Assembly (NCBI RefSeq): GCF_028705895.1
Contig: NZ_JAQWCQ010000004.1
Span: 39,738 to 103,737 of the forward strand
From: Massilibacteroides sp.
GTDB taxonomy: Bacteria; Bacteroidota; Bacteroidia; Bacteroidales; Tannerellaceae
Direction: 5' to 3'
DNA: 64,000 nucleotides
The position numbers were made by a program, and so were the translations under genes. Of the stretch, positions 26,650 to 36,094 are shown in pieces; positions within the stretch are counted from its first letter, which is position 1, and every line of letters begins with the position of its first letter. The notes under the pieces were generated by a model. It was not told where the DNA came from. It did no database searches and was given only the letters and a program-made list of their open reading frames with translations.

Positions 26650-27330
26650 ATGATTAAGATTGAAAATTTAAGTAAGTTTTTTCGTACAGAAGAAGTACAG
26701 ACCATTGCGTTGAATAAAGTGTCTTTAGAAGTTAAAGACGGCGAATTTGTGGCTGTGATGGGACCTTCGGGTTGTGGTAAATCCACGTTGTTGAATATTC
26801 TCGGGCTGTTAGACAATCCAACGGAAGGAAATTATTATCTGGGAGATCAGGAAGTGGGACATCTGAAAGAAAAAGAGCGTACCAATGTGCGTAAGGGAAA
26901 TATCGGTTTCGTATTCCAGAGCTTTAACCTGATTGATGAACTGAATGTGTTTGAGAATGTGGAGCTGCCGTTGACCTACCTGAACATGAAACCGGCGGAA
27001 CGTAAAGAAAAGGTGAACGAAATATTAAAACGAATGAATATCAGTCACCGCGCCAAACACTTCCCGCAACAATTATCCGGAGGACAGCAACAACGTGTTG
27101 CTATAGCCCGTGCGGTTGTTTCCGATCCAAAGATTATCCTTGCCGATGAGCCTACGGGTAACTTAGACAGTAAGAATGGAGCGGAAGTGATGGACTTACT
27201 TACGGAATTGAATAAAGAAGGAACTACGATTATCATGGTAACACACTCCAAGCATGATGCCAGTTTTGCTCACCGTGTGATTAATCTGTTTGACGGACAA
27301 GTGGTTTCTTCTGTGAGTGAATTTGTATAA
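26650..27330 (+). CDS. ABC transporter ATP-binding protein, MacB/LolD type
   Basis: The motor of the export system. The 226-residue protein has Walker A GPSGCGKST (about residues 38-46), Q-loop VFQSFNLIDEL, signature LSGGQQQRVAIARA, Walker B IILADEPTGNLDS and the H-loop histidine in MVTHSKHD. The length and the E-L-P-L segment are typical of LolD/MacB-type ATPases that pair with FtsX-like permeases. It is the only ATPase in this operon of five permeases, so it must serve several of them, or partners lie elsewhere. A weak GC-containing stem near 27356-27400 follows the gene and could act as a partial terminator before permease 4. Confidence 0.95.
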   Translation: MIKIENLSKFFRTEEVQTIALNKVSLEVKDGEFVAVMGPSGCGKSTLLNILGLLDNPTEGNYYLGDQEVGHLKEKERTNVRKGNIGFVFQSFNLIDELNVFENVELPLTYLNMKPAERKEKVNEILKRMNISHRAKHFPQQLSGGQQQRVAIARAVVSDPKIILADEPTGNLDSKNGAEVMDLLTELNKEGTTIIMVTHSKHDASFAHRVINLFDGQVVSSVSEFV

Positions 27331-27422
27331 TGTTTTTATGGTGTGAACAAATTTTAAGTCAACTAAAGTACTTCCCATCTGTGAAGAGCGGGAGTATTGC
27401 TTTTTCCAAAAACAGATGAAAA

Positions 27423-29768
27423 ATGAAAACAATATTACGGAATTTTATATACGTCTTGCGTCGCTTTAAAATGGCTACAATATTGAATATATTGGGCTTG
27501 TCGATTGCTTTTGCCGCTTTTCTGATCATCATGATGCAGGTCGGTTATGATCAGAATTTTGATGCCTCGCATCCCAACGCGGATCGTATCTTTCGCGTAG
27601 AACTGGTTAACGAAGGAACAAAACAAGCTATTATTGCCCGACCATTCGCCGAAAAAATAATAGCATCTTCTCCACACGTCAAGGAAGGAGCGATTTTGAA
27701 TACGGGGGGGGATCGCACTGATGTATCTGTTTTGAAAGACGGGCAGAAGCAATTCTATAAGGAGAAAATGCGCACGGTTAGCCCTTCATTGCCACGCGTT
27801 TTCGGATTTGAAATGCTTGAAGGTGATGTGAATAGTCTGGAAGAACCTGAGAGCGCCTTGATTCCGGAGAGTCTGGCTCATAAACTATTTCCGGGAGAGT
27901 CTGGCTTAGGAAAACAGATTTTCATGAAGTACGGAGAGGTTACTGTGAAAGGTGTATATAAAGATATGGCAAAAAACTCTTCTTTGAGTAATGCTATCTA
28001 TTGTGCGATGAATCCAAAGGAGAATGCGACTAATTGGGGAAACTGGAACTATGAATTCTATCTGCTCTTAGATGATCCGTCGTCGGCTCGGGAAGTACAT
28101 GAAACATTTACGAAAAATTTTGATCCTCAGACTGTTTTTGGTGAAGGAGCTAATTGGGACCTTCTGAATATCCGGTTCACACCCTTGCGGGATCTGCATT
28201 ATACGACTGATGTAACCTATGACTATACCCCTAAATCTACTCGCCAGATTGTAATGGTTTTGTTTGCCATCGCTTTACTTATTATCGTAATCGGAGGAAT
28301 CAACTTTACTAATTTCAGTACGGCTTTAACACCTATGCGAATCAAAAGTATTAATACACAAAAGGTGCTGGGAGGAACGAACCGGATGTTGCGGACGGCT
28401 TTGCTGATTGAGGCCGTGTGTGTTACTTTTACTTCTTTTTTGATTGCGTTGGGGTTGGTTACTTTGTTCTCTGCATCTTCGTTGTCAGAATTGGTTAGTG
28501 CGGACACTTCCTTATTGCTGCACAAAGAATTGGTGCTTATTGCTGCTGTTATTTCTTTAGCCTTAGGAATTGTCGCCGGCTTGTATCCTGCTTTTTATGT
28601 TACTTCTTTCTCGCCTGCATTGGTATTGAAGGGGAGTTTCGGCTTGAGTCCCAAGGGACGTTTATTACGTAACGGATTGATTGGTATTCAGTTCTTTGCC
28701 TCTTTCGCGTTGATCTCTGGCGCACTCTTTATGTATCTTCAGAACCAGTTTATGCACAATTCTCCTTTGGGATATAATAAAGACGAACTGATTGTCTGTA
28801 ATTTCAGCAACCCGTTGTTGGAGAGTTGGGATGCTGTGACAAGTGAATTGAAAAGTTTTTCAGGGATAGAAAATGTTTCAAACGCGCAATCTTTGCTTTC
28901 CAGTGGTGATCAGTATATGGGATGGGGTAGAAAGTATAAAGGCGAAGACATCAACTATCAATGCCTTCCTGTAGATCCGACTTTTCTGGATGTGATAGGA
29001 GTGAAGGTTACCGAAGGACGAAATTTCCGGAAAGAGGATGTTTTGACACGACATGGGGCATATGTCTTTAATGAAACGGCACGATTCAAATACAATCTGG
29101 AATTGAATTCAATGATTGATTCTGCAGAAATAATTGGCTTCATTCCGGATATCAAATTTGCGTCCTTCCGTACGGAAGTATCTCCGATGGCGTTTTATGT
29201 TTGGGGTACACAAAACTGGGGAACGATTCCCAGCTATCTGTATGTAAAAGTAAAAGCCGGAACCGATTTACGTGCAGCTATGCAACACGTAAAAGCTACG
29301 GTTCATAAGTTTGATGAAGAAACACTTTTTGATGCATTTTTCTATGACAAAGTGTTGGATAACTTATATAAAGCCGAAGACCGTCTGACGCAACAAATCA
29401 CGTTGTTTAGTCTTGTTGCCGTATTTATCTCCATCGTCGGTGTGTTCGGCTTGGTTGTATTCGACTGTGAATACCGGAAAAAAGAAATAGGACTGCGTAA
29501 AGTGATGGGATCGACCGTCGGTATGATCTTATCCATGTTCAACCTTACTTATCTGAAGATATTGGGTATCTGCTTTGTGCTTTCATTACCTGTAACCTGG
29601 TATCTGATACACGCCTGGTTGGAAAGTTTTGTATATAAAACGCCTATGTACTGGTGGGTATTCCTTGTCGCTTTTTTAGTTGTTTCCCTCATTACCATGG
29701 CTACCGTTTCTTTCCAAAGCTGGAAGGCTGCCAATGAGAATCCGGTAAATAGTATTAAAACCGAGTAA
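27423..29768 (+). CDS. ABC transporter permease, MacB/FtsX family (permease 4)
   Basis: A 781-residue permease starting MKTILRNFIYVLRRFKMA. First membrane helix at about residues 19-40, MacB-type periplasmic domain, helices near 275-400 with INTQKVLGGTNRML as first FtsX motif, second periplasmic domain, and C-terminal helices with KKEIGLRKVMGSTVGMIL. It ends VSFQSWKAANENPVNSIKTE. It is clearly closer to permease 5 than to permeases 1-3 (shared LRRFKMATxLN start, shared PALVLKGSFGLSP, shared C-terminus), so the pair arose by tandem duplication. Fourteen bases separate it from permease 5. Confidence 0.9.
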   Translation: MKTILRNFIYVLRRFKMATILNILGLSIAFAAFLIIMMQVGYDQNFDASHPNADRIFRVELVNEGTKQAIIARPFAEKIIASSPHVKEGAILNTGGDRTDVSVLKDGQKQFYKEKMRTVSPSLPRVFGFEMLEGDVNSLEEPESALIPESLAHKLFPGESGLGKQIFMKYGEVTVKGVYKDMAKNSSLSNAIYCAMNPKENATNWGNWNYEFYLLLDDPSSAREVHETFTKNFDPQTVFGEGANWDLLNIRFTPLRDLHYTTDVTYDYTPKSTRQIVMVLFAIALLIIVIGGINFTNFSTALTPMRIKSINTQKVLGGTNRMLRTALLIEAVCVTFTSFLIALGLVTLFSASSLSELVSADTSLLLHKELVLIAAVISLALGIVAGLYPAFYVTSFSPALVLKGSFGLSPKGRLLRNGLIGIQFFASFALISGALFMYLQNQFMHNSPLGYNKDELIVCNFSNPLLESWDAVTSELKSFSGIENVSNAQSLLSSGDQYMGWGRKYKGEDINYQCLPVDPTFLDVIGVKVTEGRNFRKEDVLTRHGAYVFNETARFKYNLELNSMIDSAEIIGFIPDIKFASFRTEVSPMAFYVWGTQNWGTIPSYLYVKVKAGTDLRAAMQHVKATVHKFDEETLFDAFFYDKVLDNLYKAEDRLTQQITLFSLVAVFISIVGVFGLVVFDCEYRKKEIGLRKVMGSTVGMILSMFNLTYLKILGICFVLSLPVTWYLIHAWLESFVYKTPMYWWVFLVAFLVVSLITMATVSFQSWKAANENPVNSIKTE

Positions 29769-29782
29769 AAAAACAGAATCAA

Positions 29783-32143
29783 ATGAAAACAAGACTACGA
29801 AATTTGCTAAGTATTGTGAGGCGTTTCAAAATGGCAACTTTCCTGAACGTTGTGGGATTGTCTGTCGCTTTCGCTGCTTTTATCATTATTTTGATGCAAG
29901 TCAGTTATGAACGGAATTTTGATCGTAACTATGCTACATCAGATCGGGTCTATCGCGTGACCTTCAATAACGAGGGTGTGTTTTCATTTATTCTCCCCCG
30001 CGCTTTTGTGGAAGCTATAATTCAATCTTCTCCGCATATTGAGGCCGGAACACTTATTAATCCGTTTGTGAATAAGATTTATTTTACGACAAAGGACGCT
30101 GACAATAAAAAGGGATTTACTGAAGCCGTAGTGCCGGTTCATCCGGATATGACGAAAGTTTTCGGATTGGAAATTCAGGAAGGTAACCCGGATTGTTTAC
30201 ATGAACCGGGGGAAGTCGCAATTCCGGAAAGTATAGCGACAAAGTTGTTTGGTGACAAAAATCCTATCGGTCAACCCCTACATGCCGAAGAATCAATTTG
30301 GACTATAGATCGTACCGACTTTATTGTCGGTGCAGTCTATAAAGATTTTCCGGCTAATGCACAATTAAACAATGCTCTCTATATAGCAATTGACCCCGAA
30401 TACGATAAGAACAACTGGGGATCGAGTAATTATTTTTGTTATCTATTACTCGATTCTCCGGAATCAGCTTCGGTCGTTATGGAAAACTTCAACAACAATT
30501 TTGATTTTACAAAAATCTATAGTAAGCAAGAAGCAAAAGGAATAAAACTGACTCCGATAACAGACTTATATTATCTGAATGAAACGCCTGACGGACGACT
30601 TCTGAAAGGCGGAGATAAAACTACGACCGGTTTACTTGTCTTTGTCGCCATCTTGGTTGTCGTTATTGCCGGAATCAATTATACCAATTTCAGTACCGCT
30701 CTTGCACCACTTCGTATCCGGAGCATCAATACACAGAAAGTGTTGGGGAGTAGTGGCACGTTTTTACGTATATCCTTATTGGCTGAGGCAATGATTATAG
30801 CGTTTCTCTCGTTTCTGATCTCACTACTTTTTGTTTATGTATTAGGTGAAATTGATGCTCTGTCTTTTATTTCTGTCAGTTTGAGTCTGACAGATCATCT
30901 GCCTTTACTTTTCTTAACGGCTGGCGTTTCATTAATTCTCGGTTTGATAGCCGGACTTTATCCGTCCTACTACATGACCTCCTTTCAGCCGGCATTGGTA
31001 CTCAAGGGAAGTTTCGGACTTTCCCCATCCGGTCAGCTGCTTCGTAAAGCCTTGATCGGTTTTCAGTTTGTCATCTCTATTGTTCTGATTATTGTTGCCG
31101 TGTTTATCCAACTACAGAATAGCTATATGCGTGATTATTCGGTCGGCTTTGATAAAGACAGGGTGGCTGTAGTCAAGATCAACGGTGATATTTATGAGAA
31201 TAGCAAAGATGCTTACCGCGAAAAACTACGGAGTTTCCCGGAAATAGAAGATGTGGCATTCTCGGCAGAAAAATTAGGCGGACAAGATTCGTATGCTACA
31301 TGGACATTAAACTACAAAGAACAGGAAATATCCATTTACGGACTAAATGTGTCTCGAAATTTCCTGTCTGTTATGGGAATTGATGTGGTGGAAGGAATGG
31401 ATGTAAATAGTATATCCAAACAAGATTCTTCCTTTTACTTGATTCCTACCCATCATATGCAACAAGCCTATACTATGGAAACCGGAAGTCTGGATTTCTG
31501 GGGAAGAAGAGCAATAATTCCGGCCTTTACAACAGATGTCAAATTAACTTCGCTTCGGAATAAAGACAGCAACCTGACCTTTCTGATGGGTGTAAACCGC
31601 GATCTGCTGTACTCTTACATTCGTTTCAACGAAGGAACCGATCATAAGACAATAACAGAGTATATACAGCAAGTTTTGGTAGATATTGATCCGACCTATC
31701 CTGTAGATGTAGAGTTTTACAGCACAATCTACGACCAGTTGTATAAAAAAGAACTTTCAGTCAGCAAGATGATTACCTATTTCAGTCTTCTGGCAATATT
31801 ATTATCGATTGTCGGTGTATTCGGATTAGTCGTCTTCGAAGCCGGTTACCGTCGAAAAGAAATAGGTATCCGTAAAATCATGGGTGCAACAGCCACCGAA
31901 CTCCTGTATATGTTTAATAAAAACTACCTGTATATTGTCGGTGTTTGCTTTATCATAGCCGTTCCCGTCGCATATGTCGGTGTTGTTAACTGGTTGTCCG
32001 GATTCGCTTACCGCGTTCCCATTTATTGGTGGGTATTTCTGATGGCTTTCACCGTCGTCAGCCTGATAACAGTAGCCACAGTCTCGTTCCAGAGCTGGAA
32101 AGTCGCCAATGAAAATCCGGTGAATAGTGTTAAGACGGAGTGA
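29783..32143 (+). CDS. ABC transporter permease, MacB/FtsX family (permease 5)
   Basis: A 786-residue permease and close paralog of permease 4, starting MKTRLRNLLSIVRRFKMA. Same two-unit topology. First FtsX motif SINTQKVLGSSGTFLRI; second RKEIGIRKIMGATATELLYM; it ends VSFQSWKVANENPVNSVKTE. The periplasmic domains differ more from permease 4 than the membrane parts do, which fits divergence of substrate or partner contacts after duplication. It is the last gene of the operon and converges on chaA with 20 bases between stop codons; no strong terminator is visible there. Confidence 0.9.
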   Translation: MKTRLRNLLSIVRRFKMATFLNVVGLSVAFAAFIIILMQVSYERNFDRNYATSDRVYRVTFNNEGVFSFILPRAFVEAIIQSSPHIEAGTLINPFVNKIYFTTKDADNKKGFTEAVVPVHPDMTKVFGLEIQEGNPDCLHEPGEVAIPESIATKLFGDKNPIGQPLHAEESIWTIDRTDFIVGAVYKDFPANAQLNNALYIAIDPEYDKNNWGSSNYFCYLLLDSPESASVVMENFNNNFDFTKIYSKQEAKGIKLTPITDLYYLNETPDGRLLKGGDKTTTGLLVFVAILVVVIAGINYTNFSTALAPLRIRSINTQKVLGSSGTFLRISLLAEAMIIAFLSFLISLLFVYVLGEIDALSFISVSLSLTDHLPLLFLTAGVSLILGLIAGLYPSYYMTSFQPALVLKGSFGLSPSGQLLRKALIGFQFVISIVLIIVAVFIQLQNSYMRDYSVGFDKDRVAVVKINGDIYENSKDAYREKLRSFPEIEDVAFSAEKLGGQDSYATWTLNYKEQEISIYGLNVSRNFLSVMGIDVVEGMDVNSISKQDSSFYLIPTHHMQQAYTMETGSLDFWGRRAIIPAFTTDVKLTSLRNKDSNLTFLMGVNRDLLYSYIRFNEGTDHKTITEYIQQVLVDIDPTYPVDVEFYSTIYDQLYKKELSVSKMITYFSLLAILLSIVGVFGLVVFEAGYRRKEIGIRKIMGATATELLYMFNKNYLYIVGVCFIIAVPVAYVGVVNWLSGFAYRVPIYWWVFLMAFTVVSLITVATVSFQSWKVANENPVNSVKTE

Positions 32144-32163
32144 AAAAGTCACAGAACTATGGT

Positions 32164-33348
32164 CTATGGATTAAAAACAAGCATCACATATATAATAAAC
32201 AGGGCAAGGTGCATTGCTCCTGTCATAGAGGTGGTACGCTTGCCTAAGAAAGTGGTTATACTTAATAGCATTGTAATAATGAACAGGATTGTTTCTGCGG
32301 CCGTCAGACCGAATAATACGGTTTTTCCAGTGATCAGTCCTATGATAAGCACGCAGGGTACTGTTAATCCTACGGTGGAGAGAAAGGCTCCGTGACAAAG
32401 ATTAATTGTGCGTTGAAACTCATTGTTGTAGGCTGCTTTGATGGCGGTCATGGATTCGGGAGTGAAGACAATAATCGCAATAATAACTCCACCCAAGGAT
32501 ACTGGAAGATTTGCTGCGTTAATGCCGTAATCTACTACCACAGCCATGTTGTGAGACAACAAAACAATCGGCAGGATCATCAGTAATAACGAGACTGAGC
32601 GCATTATAATTTCTTTCTTTTCTGATATTGTTTGCTTGTTGTTTTCTCTGGCAGGTAAATCTGTCGTTGTTCTTTCTTCGAAACGAATGGACATCTGTCC
32701 TTTAGGCGGCTGTACATATAAATGTTTGTAGCTTTTTATTTGAAAGAAAAGAAATACTCCATAAAGAATAATAATAACAAATGAAAGCGTAATTGCTTGT
32801 AAGCTGCTGAACATGCCACCGCCTGCTCCTTCAATGAAATTCGGTAAGATCATAGAAATGCTACCTAATAAGATAATCATGGCTATGTAAGACATGGTCC
32901 CTTGCGCATTATATTCTTGTTCTCCGTAACGAAGTCCTCCAACTAAAATACAGATACCGACGATAAGGTTCATAATAATCATCATGACCGAAAAGATAGA
33001 ATCTTTTCCGATAGTTGGCGATTCGCCCGGTCCCACCATGACGGCTGCAATCAGGATTACTTCTATGGCTACGATAGACAAGGTCAGGATTAACGTACCG
33101 TAAGGTTCGCCCAGTTTATGTGCCAATTGATCGGCTTCTTTTACGACACCGAAAGCTGCCCCGATAATTGTGAAGAGTAGTATAAGAAATGCAAATAGGG
33201 CGATGGGTGCTGTGATGGAACTTTCCAATAACGACTCTCCCCATACTTTAAATAGCACGACAATGCTCCAGACAATAGCTAAACGAAGGCGCGTAGTGTT
33301 GGGTATAACTTGGTGTATAATAGATTGATTATCCTTTTGTGGAGACAT
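32164..33348 (-). CDS. chaA: Ca2+/Na+:H+ antiporter, ChaA family
   Basis: An inner-membrane cation/proton antiporter of the CaCA superfamily. The 394-residue protein has about 11 membrane helices in two inverted halves. The acidic alpha-repeat motifs are GEPYGTLILTLSIVAIEV (about residues 80-97) and IIAIIVFTPESMTAIKAA in the second half, each with a glutamate in the helix. A charged cytoplasmic loop (EERTTTDLPARENNKQ) separates the halves. It may handle calcium, sodium or potassium efflux at alkaline pH; the ion cannot be told from sequence. A TATTTTTG box on the minus strand (33380-33387) may be the -7 element. It diverges from speA. Confidence 0.9.
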   Translation of the reverse strand: MSPQKDNQSIIHQVIPNTTRLRLAIVWSIVVLFKVWGESLLESSITAPIALFAFLILLFTIIGAAFGVVKEADQLAHKLGEPYGTLILTLSIVAIEVILIAAVMVGPGESPTIGKDSIFSVMMIIMNLIVGICILVGGLRYGEQEYNAQGTMSYIAMIILLGSISMILPNFIEGAGGGMFSSLQAITLSFVIIILYGVFLFFQIKSYKHLYVQPPKGQMSIRFEERTTTDLPARENNKQTISEKKEIIMRSVSLLLMILPIVLLSHNMAVVVDYGINAANLPVSLGGVIIAIIVFTPESMTAIKAAYNNEFQRTINLCHGAFLSTVGLTVPCVLIIGLITGKTVLFGLTAAETILFIITMLLSITTFLGKRTTSMTGAMHLALFIIYVMLVFNP

Positions 33349-33470
33349 ATGTTTCTGAAATTTGATAAGATTTAAACGACAAAAATAAACAAGAATAAAC
33401 CAAAAAGATAAACATATCGTGTTTATTATTAATTTCGCACTAATTTATAATTAGTTTACAGTGTAAGATA

Positions 33471-35363
33471 ATGAGAAAATGGCGAATTGAAGACTCGGCC
33501 GAGTTGTATAATATAAACGGTTGGGGATTGGATTATTTTTCTATTAACGAAAAAGGACATATTGTAGTAACACCCAAAAAAGGGGCGGCGGCAGTCGATT
33601 TGAAAGAGTTGATGGATGAGTTGGTTTTGAGGGATGTGGCAGCTCCTCTTTTAGTGCGTTTCTCGGATATTTTGGACAACAGGATTGAAAAAATATCGAA
33701 TTGCTTTAAGGTTGCAGCTAAAGAATATAATTATGAGGCTCAAAACTTTATAATCTATCCGATCAAAGTAAATCAAATGCGCCAGGTCGTAGAAGAGATC
33801 GTTAGTCATGGTAAAAAGTTTAATATTGGTCTTGAGGCAGGATCTAAACCTGAATTACATGCTGTGTTGGCGATCAATACAAGCAATGACTCATTGATTA
33901 TCTGTAATGGCTATAAGGATGAACCTTATATTCAGTTAGCTCTTCTTGCTCAGAAGATGGGTAAGCGCATTTTCCTTGTTGTGGAAAAAATGAACGAGTT
34001 GAAGTTGATTGCCGAATTATCCAAAAAACTAAAGATCAGACCCAATATCGGTATCCGTATTAAACTTGCCAGTTCGGGAAGCGGAAAATGGGAAGAATCC
34101 GGAGGGGATGTAAGTAAATTCGGGCTGTCATCCAGTGAATTGTTGGAAGCCTTGGATTTCCTTCAAAAGAACAAGATGGAAGATTGTCTTCGTTTGATTC
34201 ATTTCCATATCGGCAGCCAGATCACTAAAATCCGTCGTATTAAAAATGCTTTACGTGAAGCGTCACAATTTTACGTGCAACTTCGCCAAATGGGCTATAA
34301 TGTTGATTTCGTTGATATAGGCGGTGGTTTAGGAGTTGATTATGACGGAACGCGTTCATCCGGTAGTGAGAGCAGTATGAACTATTCAATTCAGGAGTAT
34401 GTGAACGACTCTATTTCTGCTTTAGTGGATGCCAGTGTAAAGAATGAAATACCTCAACCCAATATTATCACGGAATCAGGTCGTTCCTTAACAGCTCATC
34501 ATTCTATTCTCATTTTTGAAGTACTTGAAACGGCAACCTTGCCTGAATGGGACGAAAATCAGGAATTACCTGATGATGCCCATGAATTAGTCTGTGAACT
34601 CTACAAACTGTGGGATGAAATGAATCAACCCCGTTTGATTGAGACATGGCATGATGCGCAACAGATTCGCGAAGAGGCTTTAGATTTGTTTAGTCTCGGG
34701 ATGCTGGATTTAGTGACAAGAGCGCAGGTTGAACGATTGTATTGGTCGATTGCCCGTGAAGTATATCAGATTGCTTCTGAAATGAAACATGCGCCTGAAG
34801 AACTCCGCAAAATATCTAAAATGTTGCCGGATAAATACTTCTGTAACTTTTCTCTTTTCCAGTCTTTACCAGACTCTTGGGCTATAGATCAGGTTTTTCC
34901 GATTGTTCCGCTGACGCGTTTGGATGAAAGACCATCAAAGACTGCTACTTTACAGGATATTACCTGTGATTCGGATGGGAAAATAGATAACTTTATCAAC
35001 TCCAAAAACTATGCTTACCACCTTCCCGTACACCCATTGAAGAATAAAGAACCTTATTATATGGGGGTATTCTTGGTCGGTGCTTATCAGGAAATTCTGG
35101 GAGACTTGCATAATTTATTCGGAGATACGAATGCAGTACATATCTCGGTTAATGAAGATAATTATAAGATAGAACAAGTAATTGACGGAGAAACCATAGC
35201 TGATGTGTTAGACTATGTGCAATATAACCCGAAAAAATTAGTAAGAACCGTTGAATCATGGGTGACATCTTCTATGAAAGCCGGAGTGATCTCCGTAGAA
35301 GAAGGACGGGAGTTTCTTTCTAACTATCGTTCGGGATTGTACGGCTACACATATTTGGAATAA
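33471..35363 (+). CDS. speA: Biosynthetic arginine decarboxylase
   Basis: SpeA converts arginine to agmatine + CO2, the first step of polyamine (putrescine, spermidine) synthesis by the agmatine route. The 630-residue length is that of the biosynthetic PLP enzyme. The PLP lysine is K99 in IIYPIKVNQMRQVV. The barrel also shows GLEAGSKPEL, SGSGKWEESGGDVSKFG, LIHFHIGSQI and the GGGLGVDYDG phosphate-binding loop. The second domain has the substrate cysteine region (ITCDSDGKID). It is monocistronic, with a strong terminator 20 bases after the stop. Confidence 0.96.
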   Translation: MRKWRIEDSAELYNINGWGLDYFSINEKGHIVVTPKKGAAAVDLKELMDELVLRDVAAPLLVRFSDILDNRIEKISNCFKVAAKEYNYEAQNFIIYPIKVNQMRQVVEEIVSHGKKFNIGLEAGSKPELHAVLAINTSNDSLIICNGYKDEPYIQLALLAQKMGKRIFLVVEKMNELKLIAELSKKLKIRPNIGIRIKLASSGSGKWEESGGDVSKFGLSSSELLEALDFLQKNKMEDCLRLIHFHIGSQITKIRRIKNALREASQFYVQLRQMGYNVDFVDIGGGLGVDYDGTRSSGSESSMNYSIQEYVNDSISALVDASVKNEIPQPNIITESGRSLTAHHSILIFEVLETATLPEWDENQELPDDAHELVCELYKLWDEMNQPRLIETWHDAQQIREEALDLFSLGMLDLVTRAQVERLYWSIAREVYQIASEMKHAPEELRKISKMLPDKYFCNFSLFQSLPDSWAIDQVFPIVPLTRLDERPSKTATLQDITCDSDGKIDNFINSKNYAYHLPVHPLKNKEPYYMGVFLVGAYQEILGDLHNLFGDTNAVHISVNEDNYKIEQVIDGETIADVLDYVQYNPKKLVRTVESWVTSSMKAGVISVEEGREFLSNYRSGLYGYTYLE

Positions 35364-35383
35364 GAATCGTATTATAAATAGAG

Positions 35384-35430
35384 ACAGAGGCCATCTTTAA
35401 TTTTTTAAGGTGGCCTCTGTTTTGTTTTTA
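35384..35430 (+). terminator. Intrinsic terminator of speA
   Basis: ACAGAGGCCATCTT and AAGGTGGCCTCTGT form a 14-bp stem with one G-U pair, followed by TTTGTTTTT. Its T tract also supplies the -33 box of the next gene. Confidence 0.88.
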
Positions 35431-35453
35431 CATATGGAAGAATTATATATTTG
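35421..35453 (+). promoter_or_regulatory. Promoter of the ECF sigma factor gene
   Basis: TTTG (35421-35424), 21 bases, then TATATTTG (35446-35453), a full match to the Bacteroidetes housekeeping promoter. The start would be near 35460, about 23 bases before the ATG. It overlaps the T tract of the speA terminator. Confidence 0.65.
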
Positions 35454-35482
35454 TCTTATCTTAGTGACGAAAAGAGAGAGTA

Positions 35483-36037
35483 ATGGATGTGACTACGGAG
35501 ACAAAAAAATTTAATAAACTTTTTGCAGATTATCATGGTTTGTTTGTTCGTTTTGCTAATACTTATATAAATGATGAGGCAACAGCGGAAGACATAGCCA
35601 TTGAAGCAATCATGTATTATTGGAAAAATCGTCATAATCTTACTCATGAATCTAATATCCCGGCATATATACTTGAGGTAATCAAGCATAAATGTCTTAA
35701 TTATCTCCGTCATATTCGTGTTCGTGAGGATGTGGAACAGCATCTTCTGAAACATATGCAACGAGTAAACAACCTTCGTATAGCTACACTTGAAGCTTGT
35801 GATCCACAAGAATTATTTAGTCTTGAAGCTCAGGAACTAATTGATCAGGCGCTGGCCATGATGCCGGAAAAGACAAGACAAATTTTTATGATGAGTCGAT
35901 ATGAAAATAAAACGTATCAGGAAATTGCAGAACACTTTTCTTTATCTGTTAAAAGTGTAGAATTTCATATCTCAAAAGCTTTGAAAATATTAAGATATAA
36001 GTTGAAGGATTATATAACGCTTATATTATTTCTGTAA
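35483..36037 (+). CDS. ECF-type RNA polymerase sigma factor
   Basis: The 184-residue protein has sigma-70 region 2 (about residues 10-75: FADYHGLFVRFANTYINDEATAEDIAIEAIMYYWKN) and region 4 (about 115-170: ALAMMPEKTRQIFMMSRYEN, then the HTH KTYQEIAEHFSLSVKSVEFH). It lacks regions 1 and 3, as ECF factors do. The next gene is a FecR anti-sigma factor and the third is a SusC with an STN domain, the standard trans-envelope signalling set. It most likely activates the susCD operon and perhaps its own locus. A TTTG/TATATTTG housekeeping promoter precedes it. Confidence 0.93.
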   Translation: MDVTTETKKFNKLFADYHGLFVRFANTYINDEATAEDIAIEAIMYYWKNRHNLTHESNIPAYILEVIKHKCLNYLRHIRVREDVEQHLLKHMQRVNNLRIATLEACDPQELFSLEAQELIDQALAMMPEKTRQIFMMSRYENKTYQEIAEHFSLSVKSVEFHISKALKILRYKLKDYITLILFL

Positions 36038-36094
36038 AATAATTATTTCTATACTTTATTAGGGGGTATATCTTCTGAGGTGCTTATATTGTAT

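Noticed and set aside
27356-27400. Terminator or attenuator between the ATPase and permease 4
   Set aside because: The stem is imperfect with bulges and the T run is interrupted; not strong enough to list.
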